A stretch of DNA of 64,000 nt from Rhodocyclaceae bacterium (GCA_016702335.1 JADJEF010000002.1:132975-196974); one strand, 5' to 3'. Shown: positions 26,488 to 35,689, counted from the first letter of the stretch. Made by a program: numbers and translations. The notes: a model not told the origin generated them from the letters alone.

Positions 26488-28083
26488 GTGCGCATCAATC
26501 TTCCACTCAGACAGACGCTGGTACTTGGTGCCGCCTTGGGCATTTTGCTCCCGGCGATCATCTTCGCCGTCCTTGAGACGCGGACCAAGTTTGAAAGCGA
26601 GATCAGGCTTCGCGTGCTGGTGCCGATGAACCAGTACGCCGACATGCTGGCCAGCGGGGCGGGGGTCGCCATCTGGAACATCGAAACCCAACTGGCTTCA
26701 GAGCTCATCGATACCGTATTGCGTAATCCCGATGTGATCAAGGTCACGATCATCAATGAGAAGAAGCACGTTTTTTTGGAACGGAAGCGCGAGGCACCCG
26801 ACGCGGACAAGCCTTTGCGCGAAGAGCGGGATATTTTCTATAACGGAGCCAAGGTCGGGCAACTGACGCTCGAGTACACCACCAGCAATGCCACGCGTGC
26901 CCTGCTTTCAGACATGCTCAGGCTGGCGGCGGCACTGCTCGCGCAAGTCATTTTTTCATTCGGTGCCATCTGGCTGCTGGTCGATCGCCGGCTGCTCGCC
27001 CCCTTGCAGTTCCTGCAGGACGGTGCCAAGCAGCTCGCACTGGGCAATCTTCAGAAATCAGTCAGCTTGCAGCGCAATGACGAGATCGGCAGCTTTTCGC
27101 GCGACCTGGACGCCATGCGTATCGATATTTCCGAACTGATCACCGAGCGCGATGCGAAAAATGAAGCGTTGAATGTCGAGCTCGCTGAACGTCGGCGTGC
27201 CGAAGAGGCCCTGGGGGAGCTCAATGCGACACTCGAACACCGCGTTGATGAGCGAACACGGGAATTGAGCAATGCCCTGAATCAGCTCACGGCGATGCAA
27301 GCAGAGCTGGTGCGCACGGAAAAAATGTCGGCGCTGGGCTCGCTCGTCGCGGGGGTTTCTCATGAACTCAACACGCCCATCGGCAACAGCCTCACGGTGG
27401 CCAGCACGCTCGAAGCGAATGTGGATACATTCCAGGCCGGCATCGCCGGCGGCCTGACGCGCACCAAGCTTGACATGTTTATGGAGCAGACGCGTACCGG
27501 AGCAAAAATTCTGATGCGCAGCCTGACCCACGCGGCCAACCTGGTCGCCAGTTTCAAGCAGGTTGCGGCCGACCAGACAAGCGAGCACAGGCGGGTATTC
27601 ACCCTCAGCGAATGCACCGACGAACTGCTGCTGGTGCACGGCCCCACCTTGCGCAAGACTTCCCACACCGTGATCAGCCATGTGCCCGAAGGCATCCATA
27701 TGGACAGCTTTCCGGGCCCCTTGGGCCAGGTGCTTACCAACCTGATCAACAATGCCATCATCCACGCCTTCGAGGGAATCGCAGCCGGCGAGATCGTGAT
27801 CGAGGCAACGCCGGAAGGCGGGGGCTGGGTGACCATACGGGTGCGGGACAACGGCCGGGGAATTCCCGCCGAGCACGTCAAGCATGTGTTCGATCCGTTC
27901 TTTACCACCAAGCTCGGCCAGGGCGGGAGCGGGCTGGGGCTTTCCATTGTTTACAACATTGTCACCAGTTTGCTTGGTGGCGAAATTGTCGTGACCAGCA
28001 CGCCTGGCGAGGGCACCTGCTTTACCTTGCGTATTCCTTGCGTCGCCCCGCAGAGTGATTCAGGGTCTTCTCGCCGACATTGA
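26488..28083 (+). CDS. Membrane sensor histidine kinase
   Basis: 531 residues from a GTG start. Helix 1 is about 9-30, a periplasmic domain of about 110 residues follows, and helix 2 is near LRLAAALLAQVIFSFGAIWLL. HAMP and a coiled coil (to about 270) lead to HisKA with EKMSALGSLVAGVSHELNTPIGN. The ATPase domain has LINNAIIHAF, DNGRGIP and GGSGLGLSIV. HELNTP and IIHAF are the forms seen in kinases linked to binding-protein-like sensing. No receiver domain and no adjacent regulator. It likely works with the binding protein just upstream. Confidence 0.92.
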   Translation: MRINLPLRQTLVLGAALGILLPAIIFAVLETRTKFESEIRLRVLVPMNQYADMLASGAGVAIWNIETQLASELIDTVLRNPDVIKVTIINEKKHVFLERKREAPDADKPLREERDIFYNGAKVGQLTLEYTTSNATRALLSDMLRLAAALLAQVIFSFGAIWLLVDRRLLAPLQFLQDGAKQLALGNLQKSVSLQRNDEIGSFSRDLDAMRIDISELITERDAKNEALNVELAERRRAEEALGELNATLEHRVDERTRELSNALNQLTAMQAELVRTEKMSALGSLVAGVSHELNTPIGNSLTVASTLEANVDTFQAGIAGGLTRTKLDMFMEQTRTGAKILMRSLTHAANLVASFKQVAADQTSEHRRVFTLSECTDELLLVHGPTLRKTSHTVISHVPEGIHMDSFPGPLGQVLTNLINNAIIHAFEGIAAGEIVIEATPEGGGWVTIRVRDNGRGIPAEHVKHVFDPFFTTKLGQGGSGLGLSIVYNIVTSLLGGEIVVTSTPGEGTCFTLRIPCVAPQSDSGSSRRH

Positions 28084-28129
28084 CATGGGCTTGCGCGGCG
28101 AGCCAGTCACGCAGAAGAGGGGATAGCGC

Positions 28130-29695
28130 ATGGATATCGGCGGCTACATTGATTACCACGCCCGCTTTCGCGGCGACCAGTTGGGCGTGGTGTTTGACGA
28201 TCAACGGCTGAGCTGGCGAGCATTCAATGTGCGCGTGGAAAGGCTTGCGGCGGCACTGCGTGCCTGTGGCGTCGTGACCGGTGACCGGGTTGCCACGGTG
28301 CTGGCCAATCATCTCGAACTGCTCGACGTGTATTGGGCCTGCGCGCGCCTGGGTGCCGTGGCGGTGCCACTCTCGCCGCTGCTGATGAAAGATGGCCTGA
28401 GCAGTTTGCTGCGCGATGCGGCACCCAAGGTCGTCTTTGCCTCAGCGGCCACCGCCGCTCCGGTGGCCGCAGCCTGCGCGGAACTCGCGGGCAGCCCTGA
28501 GGCGATTGCCCATCGCGTGCTCGTGGATGGCGACACCGACAGTTTTGTCGCCTACGATCGCTTTATTGCCGCCCCAATCGCCGTGTCACCAGCGCCGACT
28601 TGCGGAACGAGAGCAGACTATCCGCGTATCGACCCCGACTCGCTCTACAACATCATGTATACCAGCGGCACCACGGGTATGCCCAAGGGCATCATGATCA
28701 CGCATCGGGTACGCGCCCTCTACGCCAGCCTGTTTGCCAATGCCTGGCGCATGACGCCGGAATCGGTCGTGCTGCACACCGGGGCCATTGTCTTCAACGG
28801 TGCTTTCCTCACCCTGCTGCCCGCTTTCGCGCTGGGCGCGACCTACATCCTGCACCGGCAGTTCACCGCCGAATCCTTTATCGAAACGGTGGCGCGCGAA
28901 AAGGTGACGCACACCTTCATGGTGCCGGCACAAATTGCCTCGGTACTCGCCAGCCCGTGCTTCTCGCCCGAGAAGCTGGCCAGTCTGCAAATGCTCGGCT
29001 CGGTCGGCGCGCCCCTGCCTGTCGCCCAGAAAGACAAGCTCGAAGCGCTGCTGCCCGGACGCTTCCATGAGCTCTACGGCCTGACCGAAGGCATCATGAC
29101 CATTCTCGACAAGCGCGACGTGATCAAGAAACGTGGCTCGGTTGGCCCGCCCATGCCTTACACCGAGATGCGTATTGTCAGTGAAGCGGGCAAGGACTTG
29201 CCGCCCGGCGAGGTTGGCGAAATCGTCGCGCGTGGCCCGCTGCTCATGGCCGGTTATTACCAGCGCCCGGATCTCACCGCCGCTGCGGTGCTCGACGGCT
29301 GGCTCTACACCGGCGATCTGGGTTTTCTTGATGCCGATGGCTACCTGTTTCTGGTCGATCGCAAGAAAGACATGATCGACACGGGCGGGGTCAAGGTCTA
29401 TCCCCGCGATATTGAAGAGGTCATTGCCCGCCACCCGGCCGTGCAGGAGGCGGTAGTGTTCGGCATACCCGACGCGAAGTGGGGCGAGACCCCGGTGGCG
29501 GCGGTGCAACTGATTGCCGGAACAAGCCTCAACGCGGAAGCCCTGCAGGGTTGGATCAACGAACGCGTCGCGGCACGCTACCAGCGCGTCAGCAAGGTTG
29601 ATCTGGTGGCGAACTTTCCGCGCAATGCCGCCGGCAAGGTGCTCAAGCGCGAATTGCGCGACGTTTACTGGCAGAATCAGGAAAACAAGATTTAA
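28130..29695 (+). CDS. AMP-forming acyl-CoA synthetase
   Basis: 521 residues of the ANL superfamily. Adenylation motifs: YTSGTTGMPKGIMITH (177 onward), ELYGLTEG, GWLYTGDLGFLDADGYLFLVDRKKDMI and the C-terminal catalytic Lys in RNAAGKVLKREL. It activates a carboxylic acid to its CoA ester; chain length or aromatic preference cannot be read. Residues 150-159 (IAVSPAPTCG), in the linker before the P-loop, are encoded by a repeat copy. Placed 18 bases before the TRAP genes, it probably activates the acid they import. Confidence 0.92.
   Translation: MDIGGYIDYHARFRGDQLGVVFDDQRLSWRAFNVRVERLAAALRACGVVTGDRVATVLANHLELLDVYWACARLGAVAVPLSPLLMKDGLSSLLRDAAPKVVFASAATAAPVAAACAELAGSPEAIAHRVLVDGDTDSFVAYDRFIAAPIAVSPAPTCGTRADYPRIDPDSLYNIMYTSGTTGMPKGIMITHRVRALYASLFANAWRMTPESVVLHTGAIVFNGAFLTLLPAFALGATYILHRQFTAESFIETVAREKVTHTFMVPAQIASVLASPCFSPEKLASLQMLGSVGAPLPVAQKDKLEALLPGRFHELYGLTEGIMTILDKRDVIKKRGSVGPPMPYTEMRIVSEAGKDLPPGEVGEIVARGPLLMAGYYQRPDLTAAAVLDGWLYTGDLGFLDADGYLFLVDRKKDMIDTGGVKVYPRDIEEVIARHPAVQEAVVFGIPDAKWGETPVAAVQLIAGTSLNAEALQGWINERVAARYQRVSKVDLVANFPRNAAGKVLKRELRDVYWQNQENKI
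28576..28605 (-). repeat. Interspersed repeat copy 5 (inside the acyl-CoA synthetase gene)
   Basis: Minus orientation, matches the consensus at every position: AATCGCCGTG at 28576-28585 and CAGCGCCGACTT at 28591-28602. Read in frame as AVSPAPTCG. Confidence 0.95.
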
Positions 29696-29713
29696 CCCGG
29701 AGGACGTGTCCCC

Positions 29714-30358
29714 ATGGAGGGATTGCTGAAATTTTCGCGCTTCATCGACGGCCTGACAGATCGCCTGGGGCGCAGCCTGACCTGGCTGATTCTGGTCGCC
29801 ACGCTGATCAGCGCCGGCAATGCCATTGTGCGCAAGCTGTTTGACTGGAGCTCGAATGCGCTGCTCGAAGCGCAGTGGTATCTGTTTGCGGCGGTCTTCA
29901 TGCTGGGTTCTGGCTACGCCTTTCTCAAAAACGCCCATGTGCGCATCGACTTCATCTCGAATCGCCTTTCTGCAAAAACCCGCAACTGGGTCGATGTGCT
30001 CGGCATCGTTGTGTTCATCTTTCCCCTGTGCGCGATCCTGATCAAGATTTCCTGGCCGCTGTTCGTCAACGCCTGGAGCAGCGGCGAGATGTCGCAAAAC
30101 GCCGGCGGTCTGATCCGTTGGCCGGTGATGCTGCTCATTCCGCTGGGTTTCGCCCTGCTTATGGTGCAAGGCCTGTCGGAGCTGATCAAGCGCGTCGCCT
30201 TTCTGCGGGGGGCGGGGCCCGACAGCATCGGCCACGGCGGCCACGAGGGCGATGTCAACCCGGAACTGGTCGCCCAGATTGACGAGTTTGTTGCGCATGA
30301 GCCCGCTGCCAGGGGCGTGATTGCGGTGCACGAGCGCGATAGCCTGGGGAAACGCTAA
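29714..30358 (+). CDS. dctQ: TRAP transporter small membrane subunit (DctQ)
   Basis: 214 residues with four membrane helices in the first 165 residues and the DctQ signature ALLEAQWYLFAAVFMLGSGYAFLKNAHVRID. A soluble C-terminal extension of about 45 residues follows, rich in His/Gly/Glu. It pairs with the large permease, whose ATG overlaps its stop by one base (TAATG). Confidence 0.93.
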   Translation: MEGLLKFSRFIDGLTDRLGRSLTWLILVATLISAGNAIVRKLFDWSSNALLEAQWYLFAAVFMLGSGYAFLKNAHVRIDFISNRLSAKTRNWVDVLGIVVFIFPLCAILIKISWPLFVNAWSSGEMSQNAGGLIRWPVMLLIPLGFALLMVQGLSELIKRVAFLRGAGPDSIGHGGHEGDVNPELVAQIDEFVAHEPAARGVIAVHERDSLGKR

Positions 30359-32202
30359 TGGAATTCATTGCCCAGCACTTCGTGCCGCTGATGTTCGGCG
30401 GCCTGCTCGTTTTCCTGCTCACCGGGTTTCCGGTGGCCTTTGCTCTGGCCGCTACCGGGCTTTTCTTCGGCTTTCTGGGTATGGAAGCGGGCATGTTCCC
30501 GCCCGCGCTGTTCCAGGCACTGCCGCTGCGCATCTTCGGCATCATGCAGAACGACACGCTGCTGGCTATCCCGTTCTTCACCTTCATGGGCATCATTCTT
30601 GAGCGCTCGGGCATGGCGGAGGATTTGCTGGAAACGGTCGGCCAGGTCTTCGGCCCGGTGCGTGGCGGCCTGGCGCTGGCGGTCATCTTTGTCGGCGCGT
30701 TGCTGGCCGCCACCACGGGCGTGGTCGCCGCGGCGGTCATCAGCATGGGACTGATTTCGCTGCCCATCATGCTGCGCTACGGCTATAACCGGACCATCGC
30801 CACCGGCGTGATTACTGCGTCCGGTACGCTGGCGCAGGCGATTCCACCCTCGCTGGTACTCATCGTCATGGCCGACCAGCTCGGGCGCTCGGTGGGTGAC
30901 ATGTATGCCGGCGGGCTGGTCCCCGGCCTGATGCTGGTCGGCCTGTATGCGCTGTTTGTCATTGTCGTGGCGATCGTCAAGCCCGCCTGGGTGCCGGCAC
31001 TACCGCCGGAAGCGCGCATTTACAAAGAGGCCAATGGTTCCTCGGGACACAAGTCGCTGCTCGTACTGCTGATGGTCGCCGCTGCGGCAGGCAGTGCCTG
31101 GTCACAGGTTCATGACGAGCTGATGCGCGGCTGGACCGGACGCGAGCTGCCCGCACCGGGCGATGAGATCCTGATCATGTCGATGACGGTCGCGTCCTTC
31201 GTCGCGTTCGGACTGGCACTGGCCAATAAGGTGACCGGCATGGGGTTGCTCTCCAAGCTCTCGGAGCGCGTGACGTTTGTGCTGATCCCGCCGCTGGTGC
31301 TCATCTTTCTCGTGCTTGGCACCATCTTTCTGGGCATCGCCACGCCGACCGAAGGCGGTGCCATGGGGGCCCTGGGTGCTTTCCTCATGGCCCTTGGCAA
31401 GCGCCGGCTCACGTTGCCCCTGCTCCGTGAGGCGCTGGACAACACTACCCGGTTGTCCTGCTTCGTGCTCTTCATTCTGATCGGCTCGACGGTGTTCTCG
31501 TTCACCTTCAACGCCGCCGACGGGCACCTCTTCGTCGAGCATCTGTTCGACAAAATGCCGGGTGGGGCGCTGGGCTTCCTGATCATCGTGAATCTGCTGA
31601 TCTTCGTGCTTGGCATGTTCATCGACTTTTTCGAGATTGCCTTCATCGTCATCCCGTTGCTGGCACCCGTTGCCGCCAAGATACTGCCCGAGCTCTTACC
31701 GCCGGGCGCCGATGCGCTGATCTGGTTCGGCGTGATCATTGCAATGAACCTGCAAACCTCGTTCCTGACACCGCCCTTTGGTTTTGCCCTCTTTTACCTG
31801 CGCAGTGTCGCCGCCAAGAGCGACTACAACGACCGGGTCACGGGCGAGCGGATTCCGGCAGTGCAAACCGCGCAGATTTACAAGGGTGCCATCGCCTTCA
31901 TCGTGCTGCAACTCATGATGGTGGTGGCGGTGATCGCTTATCCCAACCTAGTGCTCGACAGCCTGGAAAACACCAAGGCGGTGAATGTCGAGGACATCGA
32001 TTTGCAGACTGCGCCCGGCGGCTATGGCGATGCGGGTGATTCAGGCTACGGCGATGAACAGAAGCCCGGCGACCCGGCAGCAGATGCCGTGACTGCCGAC
32101 AAGGAAAGCAACGCAGTGACGGAAGACAAGGCCAGCCAGGACGATGACCCGGGCGCTGCGCTGCTGCGCGAAATGGAAGAGGAAGCGACAAAGCGTCAAT
32201 AG
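30358..32202 (+). CDS. dctM: TRAP transporter large permease (DctM)
   Basis: 614 residues. The DctM core has conserved PFFTFMGIILERSGMAEDLL, GLALAVIFVGALLAATTGVVAAAVISMGLI and NLQTSFLTPPFGFALFYLR. It is longer than the usual roughly 430 residues: extra helices lie in the middle (about 225-330) and an acidic, disordered C-terminal tail of about 80 residues follows YPNLVLDSL. It imports an organic acid driven by an ion gradient. Co-transcribed with dctQ and dctP. Confidence 0.93.
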   Translation: MEFIAQHFVPLMFGGLLVFLLTGFPVAFALAATGLFFGFLGMEAGMFPPALFQALPLRIFGIMQNDTLLAIPFFTFMGIILERSGMAEDLLETVGQVFGPVRGGLALAVIFVGALLAATTGVVAAAVISMGLISLPIMLRYGYNRTIATGVITASGTLAQAIPPSLVLIVMADQLGRSVGDMYAGGLVPGLMLVGLYALFVIVVAIVKPAWVPALPPEARIYKEANGSSGHKSLLVLLMVAAAAGSAWSQVHDELMRGWTGRELPAPGDEILIMSMTVASFVAFGLALANKVTGMGLLSKLSERVTFVLIPPLVLIFLVLGTIFLGIATPTEGGAMGALGAFLMALGKRRLTLPLLREALDNTTRLSCFVLFILIGSTVFSFTFNAADGHLFVEHLFDKMPGGALGFLIIVNLLIFVLGMFIDFFEIAFIVIPLLAPVAAKILPELLPPGADALIWFGVIIAMNLQTSFLTPPFGFALFYLRSVAAKSDYNDRVTGERIPAVQTAQIYKGAIAFIVLQLMMVVAVIAYPNLVLDSLENTKAVNVEDIDLQTAPGGYGDAGDSGYGDEQKPGDPAADAVTADKESNAVTEDKASQDDDPGAALLREMEEEATKRQ

Positions 32203-32221
32203 CCGTACCGATGTAGCAAGC

Positions 32222-32266
32222 GTCCGGGAACTGTGCCCGGACATCCCGACCCGCCGCGTCTGCGGC
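32222..32266 (+). promoter_or_regulatory. Two hairpins between dctM and dctP
   Basis: GTCCGGG (32222-32228) pairs with CCCGGAC (32236-32242), and GCCGC (32253-32257) with GCGGC (32262-32266). Stem-loops at this spot in transport operons often let the binding-protein mRNA accumulate above the permease mRNA; that role is inferred. Confidence 0.5.
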
Positions 32267-32296
32267 ACGTGAGTACAACCAAGGAGACAGATCACA

Positions 32297-33382
32297 ATGG
32301 AACGTCGTAAATTTCTTACCGCCGGCGCCGGCATGGCCGGCATTCTGGCGGCCGGTGCCGCCCCAGCCGTGCATGCCCAGCAAGCAAATCTGCGTTGGCG
32401 CCTTGCCTCCAGCTTTCCCAAGGCCCTGGATACGATCTACGGCGGCGCCGAAGAATTCGCCAAAAAAGTGAAAGAGCTTTCGGGCGGCAAGTTTGAAATT
32501 TCGGTGCATGCCGGCGGCGAGCTGATGCCCCCCTTTGGCGTGGTGGACGGCATTCAGCAGGGCACCGTCGAAATGGCGCACACGGCACCCTACTATTTCT
32601 TTGGCAAAGACGATACTTTCGCACTCGACTGCGCCGTTCCCTTTGGCCTCAACTCGCGCCAGATGACAGCGTGGATGTTTGAAGGCAACGGGCTCAAGCT
32701 GTTCCGCGAGTTCTACGCACAGTACGACATCATCAACTTCCCGCTCGGCAACACCGGCGCGCAGATGGGCGGCTGGTATCGCAAGCCGGTCAAGTCGCTG
32801 GCCGACATCAAGGGCATGAAGATGCGCATCGGCGGCTTCGGTGGCAAGGTGCTCTCGGCCATTGGCGGCGTGCCGCAGAATATCCCCGGCGGCGAAATCT
32901 ATCAGGCGCTGGAAAAGGGCACCATCGACGCTACCGAGTGGGTCGGCCCGTATGACGACCAGAAGCTGGGCTTCTATAAGGTGGCCAAGAACTACGTCTA
33001 TCCGGCCTGGTGGGAGGGTGGGCCGCAACTCGTGCTCTACGTCAATAGCAAGGCGTTCGCCGGTCTGTCGGCAGAGAACAAGGCCATTATCGAGGCGGCC
33101 TCCGCCTGGGCGCACGTGGACATGCAGGCCAAGTACGACGGCCGTAACCCGCGCGCGCTCAAGGAGTTGGTCGGCCAGGGCGTCAAGCTCCAGCGCATGC
33201 CCAAGGATGTGATGGAGGCCGCGTTCAAGGCCTCACAGGATTTGTACGCTGACCTTTCCGGAAAAAACCCGCACTGGAAGAAAATCTACGCTGACTTCGA
33301 AGCCTTCCGGCGCGACCAGAACCAGTGGTTCCGCTTTTCGGAAATGGGCTTTGACAGCTTCATGCAGGCGCAGAAGCTCTAG
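32297..33382 (+). CDS. dctP: TRAP transporter substrate-binding protein (DctP/TakP-like)
   Basis: 361 residues. The leader has a twin-arginine start (MERRKFLTAG) and ends VHAQ, suggesting Tat export. Conserved segments: HAGGELMPPFGVVDGIQQGTVEM, IKGMKMRIGGFGGKVL (carboxylate Arg) and DATEWVGPYDDQKLGFYKVAKNYVYPAWWEGG. The last is typical of the TakP-like group that binds 2-oxo acids or hydroxy acids, so the ligand is likely such an acid. AAGGAGA precedes the start and a strong terminator follows the stop. Confidence 0.93.
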   Translation: MERRKFLTAGAGMAGILAAGAAPAVHAQQANLRWRLASSFPKALDTIYGGAEEFAKKVKELSGGKFEISVHAGGELMPPFGVVDGIQQGTVEMAHTAPYYFFGKDDTFALDCAVPFGLNSRQMTAWMFEGNGLKLFREFYAQYDIINFPLGNTGAQMGGWYRKPVKSLADIKGMKMRIGGFGGKVLSAIGGVPQNIPGGEIYQALEKGTIDATEWVGPYDDQKLGFYKVAKNYVYPAWWEGGPQLVLYVNSKAFAGLSAENKAIIEAASAWAHVDMQAKYDGRNPRALKELVGQGVKLQRMPKDVMEAAFKASQDLYADLSGKNPHWKKIYADFEAFRRDQNQWFRFSEMGFDSFMQAQKL

Positions 33383-33403
33383 CTACGTTGCGCTAACCGC
33401 GCC

Positions 33404-33446
33404 GCAAAAACGCCTGCCCCTTTGTCATGTGGGCGGGCGTTTTTGC
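33404..33446 (+). terminator. Rho-independent terminator of the TRAP operon
   Basis: GCAAAAACGCCTGCCC (33404-33419) pairs with GGGCGGGCGTTTTTGC (33431-33446) with one wobble, ending in a T5 run. It is the clearest terminator in the window and works in either direction. Confidence 0.9.
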
Positions 33447-33456
33447 TTAGCCATTC

Positions 33457-33486
33457 TCCCAAGTCGGCGCTGGCAAGACGGCGATT
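33457..33486 (+). repeat. Interspersed repeat copy 6 (between genes)
   Basis: Core AAGTCGGCGCTG at 33461-33472, spacer GCAAG, ACGGCGATT at 33478-33486. It lies 10 bases past the TRAP terminator. The remaining 113 bases to the pmbA stop show nothing else. Confidence 0.9.
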
Positions 33487-33599
33487 TATGGAACGAAAGC
33501 CCGGGCGATGGCATGAAGCGCACCGCTATCCGCTATCCGTCGTTGGCACGCGCGCGACCCCAGCGTGAATCGAAGACTTGGCCGCCGCCGGGTAACTGC

Positions 33600-34997
33600 T
33601 CAGTTACCGGCGATGGTCATTTGGCCAAGCAGAATCGAGCCCACCTGCTTCGAGCCACGGTCCAGAATGTCATTGCCCACGGCTTCTATGCCCAGGAACA
33701 TATCGCGCAGATTGCCGGCAATGGTGATTTCTTCGACCGGGTAGGCAATCTCGCCATTCTCGACCCAGTAGCCGGCGGCGCCGCGTGAATAATCGCCGGT
33801 GACGTAATTGACTCCCTGACCCAGCAACTCGGTCACCAGCAGGCCTCGCCCCATTTGCTTGATCAACCCGGCCAGATCGTGCTCGCCTGATTTGACCAGC
33901 AGGTTGTGCGAACCACCGGCATTACCCGTGGTCGGCATGCCCAGCTTGCGCCCCGAGTACGTCGACAGAAAATAGCCCTCGACCACGCCATCCTTCACTA
34001 CCTCGCGGTTTTTGGTGGCGACACCGTCGTCGTCAAAGGGCGACGAGGCCATGGCACCCTTCAGGTGAGGCCGTTCGCTGATCTGCATGAATGACGGAAA
34101 CACCGGCTTGCCCAGCGAATCAAGCAGGAACGTGGTCTTGCGATACAGCGCGCCGCCCGAGACTGCCTGAACGAAACTGCCGATAAGGCCGGCCGCGAGC
34201 GTGGCCTCGAAAATCACCGGGCACTTGCGCGTCTTGAGTTTGCGCGCACCCATGCGCGCCAGCGCCCGCCGTGCCGCGTAATCGCCAATCCGCTCAGGCG
34301 CAGGAAACAGCGCCGGGTTGCGTTGCGAGACATACCAGTCGTCGCGCTGCATGTCGCTGCCGTCGGCTTTGCGCCCGGCAATCACCGAGCAGGAAATATA
34401 GTGGCGCGAGGTGGAAAACCCACCCATGAAACCCAGACTATTGGCCGAGATGAAATGCGCCTGCTGCCCTGATACGGTCGCACCTTCGGAGTTGCGGATC
34501 AGCGGGCTGACATCAAAGGCCCCCTGTTCGCAGCGCCGGGCCAGCACGATGAGCTCTTCCACCGGCAGGGTCCAGGGGTGGAACAGGTCGAGCTCCATGC
34601 CCTTGGTCGCGAGCAGCTTTTTCTCAGGCAAGCCAGCGCACGGATCTTCGGCCGTGAAGCGGGCAATAGCCAGCGCCGCATCGACGCTGGCACGCACGGC
34701 GTTGGCCGAGAAGTCGGAGCTGCTGGCATGGCCGCGCCGCTGCCCCAGATAAACGCTGACGCCCAAGCCTTTGTCACGGTTGTACTCGAGCGTGTCGACC
34801 TCTTGCCGGCGCACCGTCACGGACTGTCCGTAACCCTCGGAGACATCGACCTCGCAGGCGCTAGCACCCTGCGTTCGTGCGTAATCGAGGGTGTCCCGAG
34901 CCAGTTGTTTGAGCTCTGCGGCACTGTGACTGAAGCCGACAGAGGTTGCGGCACGGGTTGCCGTGGCAGATTTGGCAGATTTGGCGAGCTTGCTCAT
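33600..34997 (-). CDS. pmbA: Metalloprotease PmbA/TldE
   Basis: 465 residues from the ATG at 34997; a TTG at 35009 also lies in frame. Family marks: RRQEVDTLEYNRDKGLGVSVY, SSSDFSANAVRASVDAAL, the nucleophile-free TldE C-domain with GASxx-type FDDDGVATKNREVVKDGVVEGYFLSTYSGRKLG and GNAGGSHNL. With TldD it degrades modified peptides and antitoxins. Its start codon lies only 15 bases from that of the divergent yjgA, so each promoter must overlap the other gene. Confidence 0.93.
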   Translation of the reverse strand: MSKLAKSAKSATATRAATSVGFSHSAAELKQLARDTLDYARTQGASACEVDVSEGYGQSVTVRRQEVDTLEYNRDKGLGVSVYLGQRRGHASSSDFSANAVRASVDAALAIARFTAEDPCAGLPEKKLLATKGMELDLFHPWTLPVEELIVLARRCEQGAFDVSPLIRNSEGATVSGQQAHFISANSLGFMGGFSTSRHYISCSVIAGRKADGSDMQRDDWYVSQRNPALFPAPERIGDYAARRALARMGARKLKTRKCPVIFEATLAAGLIGSFVQAVSGGALYRKTTFLLDSLGKPVFPSFMQISERPHLKGAMASSPFDDDGVATKNREVVKDGVVEGYFLSTYSGRKLGMPTTGNAGGSHNLLVKSGEHDLAGLIKQMGRGLLVTELLGQGVNYVTGDYSRGAAGYWVENGEIAYPVEEITIAGNLRDMFLGIEAVGNDILDRGSKQVGSILLGQMTIAGN

Positions 34998-35012
34998 GCG
35001 AGAATTCAACCC

Positions 35013-35612
35013 ATGAAGAAAGTGCGCATGTTACCCGCGGAACTCGCGAAGAACGCCAGCGTCGGCCCGCTCGACGAAGACGGCGTCCCTATCTATGACG
35101 GCCCCAGCAAAACGCAGCTCAAGCGTGAGTCGGCGGCGCTGCAAAACCTGGGCGCGGCGCTCGTTGAGCTACCTGCTGATCGGCTGAAGAAGATCGATAT
35201 GCCGGAGAACCTTTTGGTGGCGCTACTCGATACCCAGCGCATACACGCTCACGGCGCACGCAAACGCCAGATGCAGCTGGTGGGCAAGCTCATGCGCGGT
35301 GTCGACCCGGTGCCGTTGCAAGAGGCCATCGACGTGGTCAAGGGCATCTCGGCGCAGGCCAAAGCGGGCCAGCAGCGCCTGGAGAAATTGCGCCAGCGCA
35401 TCATGGCTAGTGATGGCGAGTTCGCCAACCTGGCCAATGATTTCCCGCAGGCGGATCTTCAGCAATTGCGCCAGTTGCGCCGCAATGCGCTCAAGGAAAT
35501 CGAGCAGAGCAAGCCGCCGCGCGCTTACCGCGAACTGTTTCGCCAGTTGCGTGACTTGGTCGAAGGTCCGCAAGTCGGCGCTGGTGACACGGCGATTGAC
35601 GAACCCGAATGA
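35013..35612 (+). CDS. darP: Ribosome-associated protein YjgA/DarP (DUF615)
   Basis: 199 residues. Seen: YDGPSKTQLKRESAALQNLGAALVELPADRLKKIDMPE, the family signature, and a helical C-terminus with FPQADLQQLRQLRRNALKE. The family associates with late large-subunit ribosome precursors. The last 14 residues (PQVGAGDTAI, then DEPE) come from an interspersed repeat copy, which therefore forms the C-terminus. Divergent from pmbA, a pairing common in beta- and gammaproteobacteria. Confidence 0.93.
   Translation: MKKVRMLPAELAKNASVGPLDEDGVPIYDGPSKTQLKRESAALQNLGAALVELPADRLKKIDMPENLLVALLDTQRIHAHGARKRQMQLVGKLMRGVDPVPLQEAIDVVKGISAQAKAGQQRLEKLRQRIMASDGEFANLANDFPQADLQQLRQLRRNALKEIEQSKPPRAYRELFRQLRDLVEGPQVGAGDTAIDEPE
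35568..35597 (+). repeat. Interspersed repeat copy 7 (3' end of yjgA/darP)
   Basis: Matches the consensus at every position: core at 35572-35583, ACGGCGATT at 35589-35597. In frame it reads PQVGAGDTAI as residues 186-195; the stop codon comes four codons later. Confidence 0.95.
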
Positions 35613-35689
35613 CGCATTTGACTTCTCGTTGCTTTCAGGTTGTGCAAGTCTGAAAAGCGGGTGCTTGCGCCCGGCGAAAAGGTAAATAG

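Noticed and set aside
27330..27350. TGTCGGCGCTGG in the histidine kinase as a repeat copy
   Set aside because: It encodes the conserved MSALGSLVAGV of the HisKA region; only the central bases match and the second block is absent.
28586..30331. 581-codon open frame antisense to the acyl-CoA synthetase and dctQ
   Set aside because: Spans two well supported genes on the other strand and reads as His/Arg/Gln-rich noise.
34709..34722. AAGTCGGAGCTG in pmbA as a repeat copy
   Set aside because: One core mismatch, no distal block, and the peptide SSDFSANA is the conserved family sequence.
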